Shown: positions 50,166 through 62,196, counted from the stretch's first letter. The stretch: 64,000 nt of DNA from Prorocentrum cordatum (GCA_963575745.1 CAUYUJ010014771.1:1054807-1118806), one strand, 5' to 3'. Notes: generated by a model not told the origin, from the sequence alone. Made by a program: numbers and translations.

Positions 50166-50660
50166 GCCGCCCAGCGCGCGAGGCGCCCGCGCGCGGCCAC
50201 TTGCGGCCACCAGGCGAATCCTCGGCACACCCGCCCAGCGCACGATGCGCCACCGAGTCGCACACGGGCGGCCACCACGGGCGGCCGCCAGGCGAAACCT
50301 CGGCATTCCCGCCCGTTGGCGCGCGAGGCGCCCACAAGGCGCCCATGGGCGGTCACGAGCAGGCGCCAGGCGACACCTCGGCACACCCATGCAGCGCACG
50401 AGGGGCACCATGCGAAATCTCCGCCCGCCCGCCCTGTGCACGAGGCGCCCACGCGGGCGGCCACGGGCGAGCACGAGGCCCCCCCGCGGGCGGCCACTTG
50501 CGGGCGCCAGGCGACACCTCGGCACACCCACCCAGCGCACGAAGCGCCCACGGCTGACCACAGGTGGGTGCCATGCGACACGTAGGCACACCCAGTCTGC
50601 GCACGAGGCGCCCACGGGGCGCCTACGGATACAACGCGAAACTTCGCCACACCCAGAGCA
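50166..50660. repeat. GC-rich irregular tandem repeat, about 65-79 bp
   Basis: The marker CCTCGGCACACCC with variants occurs near 50219, 50297, 50375, 50516, 50582 and 50645, with GCGCACGA.GCGCCCAC and GGGCGGCCAC between. A 140-codon frame translates it as a repeat resembling APGDTSAHPPSARGAH. Confidence 0.75.
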
Positions 50661-52395
50661 TAAGTAAGAGCATTTGGTGCAAGCGTTGCTTGGTGGAAAG
50701 TCGATGCAACGTTGCTGGCGCAGTTGAACATACCTGCACCCGCCCACGGCAACCAGCGGATGCTCAAGCTCATTTGAGGTAGCCGAGCCACGGCAGCGTA
50801 ATCATTTCATAGCTAACCTGTGTTCTAAGTTGAATTAGTTGGTGAGCGTATCTGGTATAGGCCTGGGCTAAGCGAAGCTACCATAAGTTTCACAACCATG
50901 CAAATTTGCAGCTATCGACAGCCACGCCAGTATGTCCAACCCAGAAGGTACGTCAGCGAAGCATGCACCCTAAGCGCGATTATGCGCATGTGCACAACCG
51001 TACACGAATCGCAAACGCCAACATGTACACATACACAAGCACACACACAATCATCGTTATATGAGCCTGGCGAGCATAGGCATGATAATGTTCATATGAG
51101 GCTGCACCGGCGTTACCGCACAGGCAGCTGCACAACCACATTACCACCATCGGCCTTAGCATGAGCATCGGCGTGGGCAAGAACAAACGCATAAGTCGCC
51201 TCGGTACTAGTTAGTATTGGCATGCGCGCAATAGCATGTGTATAGTCGTGCGCATAGGCTTCATTCAGCACAATCGGAATCAACGTGCATGCATCGCATG
51301 AGCCAGAAGTATACGAATACACACAATTGCAGTCAGAGCGCGATGGTCAGCATCATGATCAGCACAGGCTTTTCCATCATAGTTTGTTTGCGGCCCTGGA
51401 GCCCGCGGCGATGCATCCCCTATCGATTCTTCCCATGTCGGCATCGGCGATTCCTCGGACAAGCAAAATCGTATGTGCGTTGCCTCTGCTTGGTTGTTCC
51501 AGCGCGCTCTTGTAGAACAGATTAGTCGAACGAATATGCGGTGAGCTTTTTACAAGGGTTGCGCAAAAGGGCAGACTGCATTCAGATTAGCGCCTCAGCC
51601 GTTGCTGGTTCGCGTGGTAGTGCCATCAAGGCCGCCTCTTTTCAGCGCCTTGTCCGCAAGCTGGCAGCTGTGGTACCCAGCGCCCACCTTCCATTTTTGC
51701 AGAAGCAACTCCGGGAGCACAGTAGATTGCAGGAGGCGTTATCGTTCTCGTGGTAGATGCCAGGGCCCAGGAACATGTGAGGAGGCGTTCGGTGTAGGTT
51801 GTTACAGGGGTGCGGCGGGGTCTGGGCTTGGGAGGAGCCGGGGAAGGCAAGAGAAGAGCAGCGGGGGCGAAATAGAGGAGACAATCAGCAGGAGCAGGTG
51901 GAAAAAGTATGACCAGGCCATCACGCTAGCAGTAGGGCCGCACAGGAGACTGAGAAGCAGGAGATCGCGGCGGCGAAGACGGCTTCGAAGAAAGCAAAGG
52001 ACTTGCATCCCTTCGTGGCACTGGACGAGCACGGCGCTTGAATGTAAATTCCTCCACATGATGTAGTTGCACATCGTTTAGTTTCGACCTGTGGAGGCAG
52101 AGATATTGACAGAAAATCAGGCGAAGATTGTGGGCTCTTGTGTTCTATGGCACGCCACCGTGGCTGAAGCATCGTCAGCCGCTCAGGTCAGCCGTCAGGC
52201 TGTGTGTTCTACGGCGCCGCACAGGTCAGCCGTGCCATCTGAAAATGCCATTGTCGAACGATGGCCAGGATTCTCTGCGAATTCCAGAAAGTTACCACTT
52301 TGCACAAGCGGATTTACTGTACAAGATACCCCTACGGCATTCACAAGTGCAGAGCATGAGTGTGACCCAGCTGTCCCGTGATGCTGGGTCATCGC
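50661..52395. other. No gene recognised
   Basis: Mixed sequence with frames up to about 150 codons on both strands, none with motifs. CACACAC and CATAGGC patches occur near 51020-51270. Confidence 0.4.
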
Positions 52396-52399
52396 TTCA

Positions 52400-52674
52400 C
52401 GTCTGGAGCGCCGCACGTCTCGCCTCCTCCCCGCCCGGCCTCTGCTACACGTCCGTCCGCACGCTTATTCTTGCACACCTCTCGCGCGCTCCGTGCCCCC
52501 GAAGTGAGCTCCGCTTGCGGCCCCAGTGGGCGTGTTTGCATGTCGCCCCCCGCTCATCTCGGGCCGCCCCCCCTTCGCTCACGCTTCTGACCCCCGCAGC
52601 TCGCCCCCGCGGGCGGGCGCGTTCGCACGCCGCTCTTGCCGCCCCCCCGCCCATTTCGCCACACGTACACACAG
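52400..52674 (+). repeat. 90-bp degenerate tandem array, first block
   Basis: Three diverged copies carry GTGCCCCC, GAGCTCCGCTTGCGGCCCCA, GTGGGCGTGTTTGCA and CCCCCGCTCATCTCG. The pattern is the same as the block at 53395-54200. It ends at the alternating CA/CG tract. Confidence 0.65.
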
Positions 52675-52734
<60 letters not shown>

Positions 52735-52941
52735 GCGCGCGCGCACACGCACACGCACACGCACACGCACGCGCACGCGCACGCGCACGCGCACGCGCAC
52801 GCGCACACGCACGCGCACGCGCACGCGCACGCGCACGCGCACACGCACACGCACACGCACACGCACACGCACACGCACACTCACACGCACACGCACACGC
52901 ACACGCACACGCACGCACGCATGCATACACATACACACACA
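52675..52941. repeat. Long alternating purine-pyrimidine (CA/CG) tract
   Basis: Nt 52675-52880 alternate purine and pyrimidine without a single break (206 bp), then one T interrupts and 52882-52941 alternate again. CA repeats grade into ACGCGC and GCACGC mixtures. Such sequence is the classic former of left-handed Z-DNA. His/Thr-, Ala/Arg- and Cys/Val-rich frames through it are not genes. Confidence 0.95.
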
Positions 52942-53394
52942 ATTGTGTTGTACCTCGCAGTGCGGCATAGGCAATCCACACGCGTGGTCTAGTGTGCCAG
53001 GCTATGGCAGACACGAGTTCTCCAGCGACAACAGGGAGGGACCTAGGAGGAACGCGGCCGCGGAGGGCGGAGGAGCAGGGAGGGCTCTCACACCACGGAG
53101 AACTTCGACTGGAGTGGCCGGGCGGCCATCTTGCGCTGACGCGGCCTGCCAGTGGACACGGGTCGGCGTCGCGGCCACACCCAGGGGCTGGGGAGCAGGC
53201 AGCAGTACGTAAACGAGGACCCAGTAGCACTTGTACTTGAGGAGGAGCGGCGAGCGAGCCCACGCAGGTGGGTGGCATCCAAGCGGTCGTCAGAAGGCCC
53301 GGGGTGACAGGCTCTGCTGCACGGGAGCGCCGACGGACACACACACACACACACACACACACACGCGCACACACATACACATACACACCGCAAT
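52942..53394. other. Spacer between the two 90-bp array blocks
   Basis: GC-rich sequence without gene signals. A second CA/CG alternating tract of about 50 bp lies at 53337-53387, immediately before the array resumes. Confidence 0.5.
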
Positions 53395-54200
53395 CGCCTC
53401 GTGCCCCCACATGGAGCAACACCTGCGGTTCCAGTGGGCACGCCGCCTTCCACATTCTTATCGGGACACCCTTCACGAGGGTCGTGCCACACGGAGAGCT
53501 CAACTCGAGCCCTCAGAGACGGGCGTCGCATGCAGCGCCCCGTCAATTTTGGCACCTCTCTCACGCTGCAAGGCCTCCAGCGCGTGCGTTCGCACACCGC
53601 TCCCTGCCAATGTCAGCCACACCCTCACGCGTTTCGTGCCCCACGGGGAGCTCCACCTTCGGCCCAAGTGGGTGCGTCCGCATAATTACCGCCCCCCGCT
53701 CTTTCTGTCACATCCCTCACGCGTTTCGAGTCCGATAGGGAGGTCCACACACGGCCCCAGCGGGTGAGTTCGCACATCCCGCCCACGCAAATCGGCGCAC
53801 TCCTAATTTAGGTTCGTGCACCATAGGGAGCTCCACCTACCCCTCGCGCCCTTCCGGCACACCCTTTCACACGGGTCGTGCCACACAGGGAACCCCATTT
53901 GCAGCCTAAAAGATTGGGTCGTATGATCCGTTGGTTTCGGCAAGCTTCACACACGGATCGCCCATAAGGTGCTCCACCTACGGCCTCAGTGGACCTGTTC
54001 GCATGGTGCCCCGCTGCTCACTTTGGTGCAACCCTCGCTCGGATCGTGCCCCGCGGGGAGTTCCACCTACGGCCTCAGTGGGCGCGTTCGCGCGGGCCCC
54101 CACACCATCCAGCTCGACACGCCCATCGCGTGGATCGTACACCGCAGGGGATTCAGCTCGCCTCGGCGCGTTTGCTCCGCAGGACCCGCCTCCGTGCTGC
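53395..54200 (+). repeat. 90-bp degenerate tandem array, second block
   Basis: About nine copies carry CGTGCCCCACGGGGAGCTCC, ACCTACGGCCTCAGTGG and GCGTTCGCA, at about 53398, 53487, 53635, 53725, 53813, 53880, 53955, 54046 and 54135. Spacings vary between 67 and 148 bp because of deletions. Frames through it look protein-like (GSSTYGLSG) only because of the repetition. Confidence 0.7.
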
Positions 54201-54769
54201 CTTGCAACCCGCAGTATGTGAAGAGGGGCGTGCCGTGCCTTACACGCAGCTTCGTAGGTTGGCCCGTCGCCAGGATGTGGTTTTGCACGCGTGCCGCACT
54301 GTAGGCAACACCGTGCCCGTGCGAAAGTGATGGGTTGTCTCCAGGATGTGATTAGAGCAGCAGCGGGTTCCGCGAACCACCACGCAAACTTGCACACCCT
54401 CGAATTTCGAGCGGCCTGTCGGCAGCGCGAAATTTTGTCCAATGGACCCACTGTGATCCCAAGTTAACCCCGCGATCCCAATGCGATCCCGCGATAGCTC
54501 CAAGTTGACCCCAATCGGCGGCGGATGGCGGCTACGAGAGGGGTTCCCCGATCCACCCAGAGCGTGGAGTCTGAAGCGCGGACAGGGTCTGAACACAACG
54601 ATCTTTGCATAGAGTGGATTGTGCGGAGGGGGTGTCGGGTTTTCGGCCAGGCAGGAAAAATAACACCGCCGGGCACACTTTGAAGGCGCGCTGGGTGGGA
54701 AAGGGCAGGGCGCTCGCAGGGCACACTGACGTCCACTATGACGCTCGTCGTTCCGGAGTTCCGACACAA
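54201..54769. other. No gene recognised
   Basis: A patch with GCGATCCCAATGCGATCCCGC and AAGTTAACCCC/AAGTTGACCCC echoes lies at 54460-54520. The rest is unremarkable. Confidence 0.4.
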
Positions 54770-54850
54770 TGTCGACGACCGAGAACGACAACGACGACGG
54801 CGACGACGTCGAAGACGACTGAGACGACCACGACGATGACGACGACGAGC
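54770..54850. repeat. GAC/ACG-rich microsatellite
   Basis: An imperfect run of GAC, AAC and ACG triplets of the same type as in the 24-27 kb macrosatellite. Confidence 0.8.
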
Positions 54851-55476
54851 GCTGGCACTCCACGTGAAGGGCCCATGTGTGAAGCGTGCCGCCACACAGG
54901 ACACACGACCCCCGAAGTCGGGGGAGCCTAAAGGTGGGGTGGGGGCAGAGGTGGGGCTAGAGTAGCATCGCACAGAAAATCCCCTGCGATAAGGAAACGC
55001 GAGCGTCTGGCTGCGCTCGTTCCCTGACCCCCCCTTGGGATAACCCCCTTTCTATGAACCCCGGCAAATGAGCCCCCCCCCCCTTTCGATGCACTTAGGG
55101 AAACGCGGGCGTGCCAGCGTCACCCGCCCTCCTGGACTGGCAGGACCTCGCCCTCGAGACCAAGAGGAGAGACTTGAAGGCGGCGAAAGGCAAGGAGGCG
55201 CGCGGACTCCCTGCCTCTCAATGCCCTCCCGTACCTGGACAATAAGTTCGTACCTAGCGGCGCAAGATGCTCCCAGACCCCCCAAATGAATATTGAGGAT
55301 GAGGGTGCGGCAATGGAGAGGGCATGGGTGGACAGAATCCCCAGAACCCAAAAACTACCACCCATGCTAAAATCAACATTGATTTCGGGGGCGGGGGGGA
55401 TGATGAACATTCCCCTCAAGTGTGCGAGGGTTCGAATATTTTGTCCACACACTGTCTCTCTCTCTCTCACTCTCTG

Positions 55477-55515
<39 letters not shown>

Positions 55516-56106
55516 GTCTTTGTCCTTCTGCTTCTGCCCACCATCCCTCAGGATAGTTGCTTATAACTTTTCGGTCCTTGTTGGAGTGGTCCGCCCTCAT
55601 CGCGCCCCTTCCCCCCCTCCCCTTACGCCAGTTGGTTGCAGCTTAAGTCGCCGCACTGTCTTTCTACAAGGAGCAACAATGGGGACGTACAGCTAACAGG
55701 TCTGTGAGGGAATGCCTCTGAGGAGAGGTTTCGGGGAGAGGCGTTCAGTCAGACGTTCGGGATGCCCCTATGGTGGGTTAGGACAGGAAGGGGTGGGGCG
55801 AGGGTGAGGGAGGATCGTTCGGGAGGAGGAGGGTCCAGGTAGCGAGGGCCGTGAAGGAGAGAACGAAGAGGAGGAGGAGGAGGAGGAGGAGGAGGAGGGT
55901 GAGGGAAAAGGCGTGCGTTGCTCAGTCATAGCTGCCACCCGCTCCGAGCGGAGACTGGCACGCACCTCGACCGTGGAGGCATTTTGCCACCCACTGTGGT
56001 CTGTCGAGTACTTCTGCTCCCCACTCCCTTTCAACTCTGACATTGGCAACTAGAATAGTACTGTGCGCAGGTCACAGCCAATAGATGCTTTGAGGGAACC
56101 TGAGAC

Positions 56107-56137
<31 letters not shown>

Positions 56138-56340
56138 AATCGTATCCTTCAAAGGGGGCCTATGCGGAGTCCACCCAAGCGTGCGCGACGCCGTTGATGG
56201 ACTCTCACCGTCCAGCTTCCGTAGCCGGGCGGTGCCGCCCGCCGCGAGGCCCCTGCCGAGCCACTCTGTCTACTGGATCCTGCCACGTCCGGTGCGCCCG
56301 CGCCGGCGCAGTGGCCAGAACCACGCCCGGCTGCCTGCGG
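54851..56340. other. No gene recognised; several microsatellites
   Basis: (CT)n lies at 55454-55512, (GAG)n at 55867-55898 and (TA)n at 56106-56133. Between them frames show no motif. Confidence 0.5.
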
Positions 56341-56341
56341 C

Positions 56342-57357
56342 ATGGAGCGGGCGGCTCCAGCCCCGAGCGGCTGGCCCTTCCCGCGCTGGGCGTGGCTGGA
56401 CGCGGAGCTCAACGGCCAGCTGGTGCCGGGCCTGCCGCTCCCCGCGGGCGCGCTGGTGCTCGCACGGGTGCGCGACGACAGCGGCGCCCCCCAAGGAGTT
56501 GAGATGCTGCAGGTGGAAGTGCCGTACCTCCCAGACGCCTTTGGCAGGTTCTTCAAAGCACGCCACGTCGGGGCCAGCGACCCGTGGTTCGCCTGGTACG
56601 CGAGTGCTGCAGGCCAGAGGGGAGCTCGGGCGACTTCGCGACGAGCAATGTGGAGCTGGAGCCCGCCGGGTTCGCGCTAAAGAACAAGCGGGGCGCGGCC
56701 GACGGGGGAGACAATGGGCGCGAGAAGCAGCGGCGCGCCGTCGAGGCGCTGCTCCAGGGGGGAGACACGGACGACAGCGTTCTCGGTCGCCTCGCCACCG
56801 CCCTCGCCCGGCTGGCGCTGACAAACGCGGCAGAACTACGCGACATCGCTGGCATAGTATTCGCATGCCTGCCCCTTCCCATCGACGGCCAGGCGGCGCC
56901 GGCCATGAAGGCCGCCGGCCAAACACGCCGCGAGACGGCCCAGGCGCTCAAGGCCAAGAACGACGAGAAGGGCTTGGAGGAGCTGGGCCCACCGCGCGCA
57001 CATATTCACGGCGATGGCGATGGGAATCAACCGGGAAGCATGCGAGCAGATGTCGAACGACGCGATACTGGCGTTCTGGATGGCACACATCAAAGACAAG
57101 GGCGCGGCGGAGGCGCAGGAAGCAGCCGTGCTCTGCGAGGGCAGGCCCACGAAGCCCAAGGAGAACAAGCCTGGCATGATGAAGCTGCCCCTCGCCCCCC
57201 ACAGCAGTGCAGAGCGCGCTGGCGGTGGAGCTCCGCCGCAGGAGCGGGGTCGTCAAGAGGGGGCCAGCGCCCCGCGGCCCCCTCGAGCGCGCGGCGCAGC
57301 AGCTGCTGGGCGAGTTCGAGGGCAAGAAGGGCGGCGAGAAGAAGTGAAGATGACGCC
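56342..57357 (+). pseudogene. Unrecognised protein, decayed in three frames
   Basis: The first frame (56342-56600) reads WPFPRWAWLDAELNGQLVPG, VLARVRDDSGAPQGVEMLQV and AFGRFFKARHVG. The second (about 56600-57010) reads FATSNVELEPAGFALKNKRG, LGRLATALARLALTNAAEL, RDIAGIVFACLPLPIDGQ and RRETAQALKAKNDEKGLEEL. The third reads MAMGINREACEQMSNDAILA and FWMAHIKDKGAAEAQEAAVL. The pieces end, after one more shift at a C-run near 57195, with QLLGEFEGKKGGEKK. Together they make one hydrophilic, helix-rich protein of about 330 residues ending in a basic tail, similar in character to the LINE-C accessory ORF. I do not recognise a family. Confidence 0.5.
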
Positions 57358-57603
57358 GAGCCAGCGTGATATCATACGCCGCCACTCGGAGAGATTGTTC
57401 GACCTCGTGCGCAGACGCCCGGTACCTCTAGAGACAGCTCCTCGGCAGGCGACGGCATCGATGACGGTGGACCCAGTCAGACACCGAACGCAGCATTAGA
57501 CAGCAGAGACATGTTTAGACACTCTCGATGTGACCTCAAACTCTACTGGCTACGGAAAGAGCGCGCGAGTACCGAATCCAACTTACTTGATTGGCTTGGA
57601 GGT

Positions 57604-57960
57604 CATCCGAGACATCAGACCCCCCCATCGGCCCGCAACGCGGTTGAAGTCTTGGCCCTGGTTGCCATGCGCTTTTGAGGGAGGGCCATGCTCGACGATG
57701 GCGTTGACTGACTTGGGGGTTGCCCGAGACATCAGACCCCCCCCCATCGGCCCGCAATGCGGTCGAAGGCTCGGCCCTGGTTGCCACGTGCCTTTGGGGG
57801 TGGTCCATGCGCGTCGATTGCGCTGAGTACCTCGATCCGAGACATCAGACCTCCCCTATCGGCCCGCCATGCGGTCAAAGTCCCGGCCCCGGTTGCCCTG
57901 CGCCTTTTTTTTATTGGGGGGGGGGGGGGGGCACGCGCGGCGACGATTGCGTTGGGCACT
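57604..57960 (+). repeat. Tandem repeat of about 110-120 bp, three copies
   Basis: The marker GACATCAGACC with TCGGCCCGC.A.GCGGT starts at 57610, 57730 and 57839. GCCCTGGTTGCC and GGTCCATGCG-type segments follow. The last copy contains an 18-G homopolymer near 57917. Confidence 0.8.
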
Positions 57961-59100
57961 TCGATTGGGCCGTGATCGAGGGCGGCGGCGACTCTTTCAG
58001 CTACTCGGCCGTCGCGTGCGCGGTATACTGAGTACGCTGTACGACACCGCAGACACAGCTGCGCAACGCGCTGTGCGACCTCTCCCCTCCTTCCCTTCCT
58101 TTTTGGAAAAAGGCCCGCCTGCTGAAATCGCCGCTCCCCTATTTTTTCACTGTCTCAGAGGCTCCTTCTTGCCTTCGCGGTGCAGGGCAGTCCCTACGTC
58201 CCCCACCATAGGGCGCTGCAGCAAGCCTGAGGGTAACCCCCCAGCATATGTAGCTGATTCCTAAACAGCAGGCCTTCAGGATAAGGTTAGAGAGCTAGCC
58301 GTTCATAAAACCTTGGAGCGTGCTTGTCAGAGTGACTAACACCAGTTCTTTTCCGTGGAGCTGACTTGTGGAACACTGCCCCTCAGAGTGTTGATATATA
58401 TATATATATATATATATACATATGAGCATACACATGACAGGGCGCCATACGCATGCTTTATTTTCTCGTTACAGCGACAGTCTTTTGCAGCCCAAACTGG
58501 CCAGCCGCTCGGAATTACATTCAAGCAGCCGTATCTAGTCAAAAGGCTTTACATCAGGCCAGCCTCCGCACACAGGCCAGCCTAATCTACATATCTCAAT
58601 GCACTACTCCTGCGTCTCCCTCGCGGCTCTTTTTGTTGACATGTCTCTGGCATGTTTTATTCGGGAGGTTTGTGCCTAACCTTCAAAACCTTGGGTCGCA
58701 GCCCTCGGATTTTTTTGGCTCGCGCACTTTACGCGCTGCGCTTCGCGTTGTGACTTGCCTGTCGCAGTCATACTTTTTACTTGTTGCAATCGATTTAGAT
58801 GGCACCTACATGCCCTATGGGCCGGAGGAGCAGCGTATTCAGGGCTGGCGGGGGGGCGGATCTGCATAAGTACGTCACTTCACTTACTTGCTGTTCGGCA
58901 TAGCTCATTGCATGTTTGTGCACGGTTTTCTGTCACCCGTGGAGGCAACCTTTTTAGACTCAACCGAGTTTTTGCTTAATTACTTCGGGTATTCGGTAAC
59001 TAAGGTCAGTGCTTTCCTCGAAGACATGGCGGGCACCTACTCTTTGCACTACTCTTAGCTCCGCCTCTTTTGTTACATTTTCCGCGGCGCCCGCCAGGTA
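57961..59100. other. No gene recognised
   Basis: A (TA)n run lies at 58393-58420. A 138-codon plus frame at 58453-58869 has no motif. Confidence 0.4.
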
Positions 59101-59132
59101 CTTTTTTTTTTTTTTTTTTTTTAAAAAAAAAA
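59101..59132. repeat. T21-A10 homopolymer junction
   Basis: Twenty-one T are followed directly by ten A. It could be a hairpin, a pair of poly(A) tails in head-to-head orientation, or an assembly artefact. Confidence 0.85.
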
Positions 59133-59312
59133 CGCACCTTATTTTTTCCATGTATCACTGCATTAACGCAACGAGCTCGCTCCTAGTGTCGGTCGAACGT
59201 AAAAGGAAGGAATTTTTCTAAGATACAACACGCATCCCACAGGTAACACACTGGGCACAGAGAAGAAACAAACGCGTCCTACACCCTAGATCGATGACGA
59301 AGGATAATGATA

Positions 59313-59960
59313 TGGTGACGACGACGACGACGACGACGACGACGGCGATTGCGACGGCGAAATCGACGACGACGGCGACGAACACGAATAGGAGGATGGC
59401 AGGACCATCTGCAGCAGCAGTAGGAGCAACAGATGCAGGGGGCGGCAGTCTCAATCAATTGTGCGCCTCCATCCCCATTTACGGCCCGGATCTGTGGCTT
59501 AGCGTGTCGCGTTGCCACAGCGCTTCGGTGCGACACGCCATCCGCGTTCCTAGTCCCAAGCGTCCCGAGCCTTTCCAAGGCGCCCGCCCCGCGGAGCGGA
59601 GCGACACGCAATCCGCTTGCAAGGGATAGCGTGGCGCCAGGGCCGCCGCCGCGACACGAGATCTAAAAGTTTCTGACCGTACCCCTCGCCCCAGGATCCT
59701 GCACGAGTCCAAACATCTGTTCCCACTCGGCTCGCGATGCGCGACGTGCAAGCGAGGTCCCGAGCCATCAGTGACCCTTGCGTCGAGGAGCAGCAGATGC
59801 AGGGGGCCAGCTGGCAATCTCAATCAAGTGTGCCTCCATCCCCATGTACGTAACCCTCGCCCCATGATCCTGCATCAGGGCGGCCATCTGTCCCCAGTCG
59901 GCTCGCGACGCGCGACCGGTAGGCGAGGTCGTGAGCCACAGGTGACATTTACGTCGCGGG
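59313..59960 (+). repeat. GAC microsatellite followed by two overlapping duplications
   Basis: GAC triplets run at 59316-59392. CAGATGCAGGGGGC plus TCTCAATCAA and CTCCATCCCCAT occurs at about 59428 and 59793. CCTCGCCCC.GATCCTGCA plus TCGGCTCGCGA.GCGCGAC occurs at about 59684 and 59853. Confidence 0.7.
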
Positions 59961-60104
59961 TCGCCTGGCCCCCCGCGGCGAGGAGCTGATCCTCAGGGCA
60001 GAGGAGAGGGCCGACAACGCCATCGTGGCCGCCTCCGAACAGGCCTTGCTTGGGGAAGGGGGCCCAGCGCGGACCTTTCTTTTGTTATGTCTTCTTCTAC
60101 AGAG

Positions 60105-60280
60105 GTCGATAACCACCCACCAAACCACCCCAGCCCAACTCGAAGGCCCCAATTTGCCTTCCTTTCCCAGTGGGAGGGGCGTCAGGGAACATTGACAAAA
60201 CACAGGTGGAACCCATACTCCCTGCAACCCGAAATTTGGTTATTCGGGTTAGTTTGGGGTGGTCTGGTAGGTAGTCTGTC
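60105..60280. mobile_element. Small foldback (MITE-like) element, 176 bp
   Basis: Arms of about 50 bp (60105-60155 and 60232-60280) are diverged reverse complements; the best part is ACCAAACCACCCCAGCCC against GTTTGGGGTGGTCTGGT. The core is about 75 bp. There is no coding capacity. Without target-site duplications the mobile nature is inference. Confidence 0.5.
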
Positions 60281-60759
60281 GAGGCCAGGCGACCAGGCGC
60301 GCCTGACCGCTGGTCTGAGGAATGGTACGATTGGAATGGGTGCGGAAAGGGGCGAAGGCGGATAGCACTTCCTGTCCATTCTAAGCAGGGTTCTCTGCCG
60401 GTGCCTCCGCGGGCGTTGCACATTTGAGAAGGAAGATCGCCTGCCCAACAGCTACCGCCGTTGATTTTCGACAGCAACTGCCGTTGTGCATCGTGCCCGT
60501 TTTTTCCGTACCCATTTCGGGCTTCCAAAGGGAATGTTCATGGGAGGCGGTGCTTTGTTTTGCGGAGATCCGCTTCGGGGTTCTGAGGCGCAGGAGAGGG
60601 AGGTTTAGGAGGAGGAATAGGAGGAATGAAGGGAACGAGCGGACGGACGGCAATCAAACACCTACGTGGCGCATGGGTGAAACAGGCATGCGTAACGTGT
60701 GCACGGCAGCAGAGGGAAGTGCATGCCCGCAGCTCGCTTCCCCATGCGTGCTCGCCTGC
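60281..60759. other. No gene recognised
   Basis: Mixed sequence with a GGAGG-rich patch at 60590-60620 and no motif-bearing frame. Confidence 0.4.
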
Positions 60760-60900
60760 TGCTGTGGCGGAGGCGGTACGCATGTCGCCGCAGATCCACT
60801 CCTCGCGTGCAACGTAGTCCCTGTTGAGGTCGGTGACACGGCACGTCCCTCCGCCATTCCTCCGAGCATGTGTGGCGTTATCAAGCGAATTTGGCTATAG
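60760..60900 (+). repeat. Segmental duplication, copy 1
   Basis: GGCGGAGGCGGTACGCATG, TCGCCGCAGATCCAC and TCGCGTGC, then GAGCATGTGTGGC and GCGAATTTGGCT, match 61790-61965 in order, with about 35 bp less spacer. Confidence 0.75.
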
Positions 60901-61789
60901 AGAGTGGTCAGGGCCGCTGCAATGGACCTTGCCAAGGATCGCCATGCGAGGCATTTCAGAAGGGGCCTTGCCTTCGAGAGCCGAAGTAGATGCCAAATGC
61001 GGCGGAAGTAAAACGAGGCCGCCTCCTGCCGGCGGAAGCCAGCGGAAGCCAAAGGTAGGTCGCGAAGCAGATCGAGCAGCTCGCATTCAGGGGCGATGGC
61101 AAGGCGAAGTCCGCAGGCAAGAAAATGTCCAGGAAGTAACCGAGCCCCGCCCCCGAGCCCGTGGAGCAAGTGGTGCCAAGGCGCCTTCGAGCCTCACACT
61201 GACGGCCATCTTTGAACGTCAGCGATCCGCGGCGGGATGATAGCTTGGCAGTTTTGTGCATTCAGGAGGGGTCTGAACGCATACTCCCACACCATAGTTC
61301 TGACGATGATGAGGGACGTTGGTGTGGAGATCAGGATTTGCCTCATTTTCGTGTTTGGATTCGTGGGCGGACTGGGCATGCGAATGAGATCGTGGGCATA
61401 CCCTGAGGCTCTGCTTGTGTTATTGTCGCCGCCTGCTCTTCCTTCGGCCTTGTTTCCTCGAGCGCCCTGTTTGGGAGGGGCTGCCCCGAGGCCCTAGAGG
61501 GGGCCCGAGGGCCGCACCCGCAGTGCCGCCTCCGCAGAGGCGGGGGCGCGTGGGTGCGGGGCCCTGGCTCCCCGATCCTCTCGCGCGTTCCTGTCCTGGG
61601 CCCATCGTCTAAAATATAGGATTTTAGATGCGCCGATTTCGGTAGGTTTTACTTGGCCCCTCACGAAGCGTCCGATTGAGCGTGCTTGGGCGCAGCGCTG
61701 TGAAAAAAGGAAGCCAAAGGTGCGCCCACGAGACTTGCCGACATTGTTGGGCTCAGGGTTTTCAGAACCCGCCATGTATGTTTGTTTGT

Positions 61790-61965
61790 TGATGGTGGAG
61801 GCGGTATGCATGTCGCCGCAGATCCACACTTCGCGTGCTTATTCAACCCAGGTCACGTGGTCGCTGTTGGGTTCAACCCAGGTAGCGTGGTCGCTGGTGG
61901 TGCGGCATCTCCTGCACCACTCCTCGGAGCATGTGTACTGGCATTCAGCGAATTTGGCTGGAGAG
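61790..61965 (+). repeat. Segmental duplication, copy 2
   Basis: This is the second copy of the segment at 60760-60900. It contains a further internal 24-bp tandem echo (TTCAACCCAGGT.CGTGGTCGCT, twice near 61842-61890). Confidence 0.75.
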
Positions 61966-62196
61966 GGTGTCTAGGCCTCCCACATGAGGTCCGATTAGAT
62001 GGGGTCGGAGGGTCGCGCTGCATCGGCGATGCGGCTCAATGTGGTGCCCGACCCTCTCCACCCCGACGTCGCCAGTGCATAGCCGAAGTCGCCGATGCAT
62101 TGGCGATGCATCGGGGATGCGGCGCGATCTCTCCGACCCCATCTGGGAGGTCTCTCGGATATTCAAGGCTGCTGCGACGGACGTTGCCGAGGAGCC

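Noticed and set aside
52445-53503. 352-residue minus-strand and 228-280-residue plus-strand frames
   Set aside because: They run through the alternating CA/CG tract and a degenerate 90-bp array; the translations are Cys/Val/Ala/Arg or His/Thr/Arg repeats.
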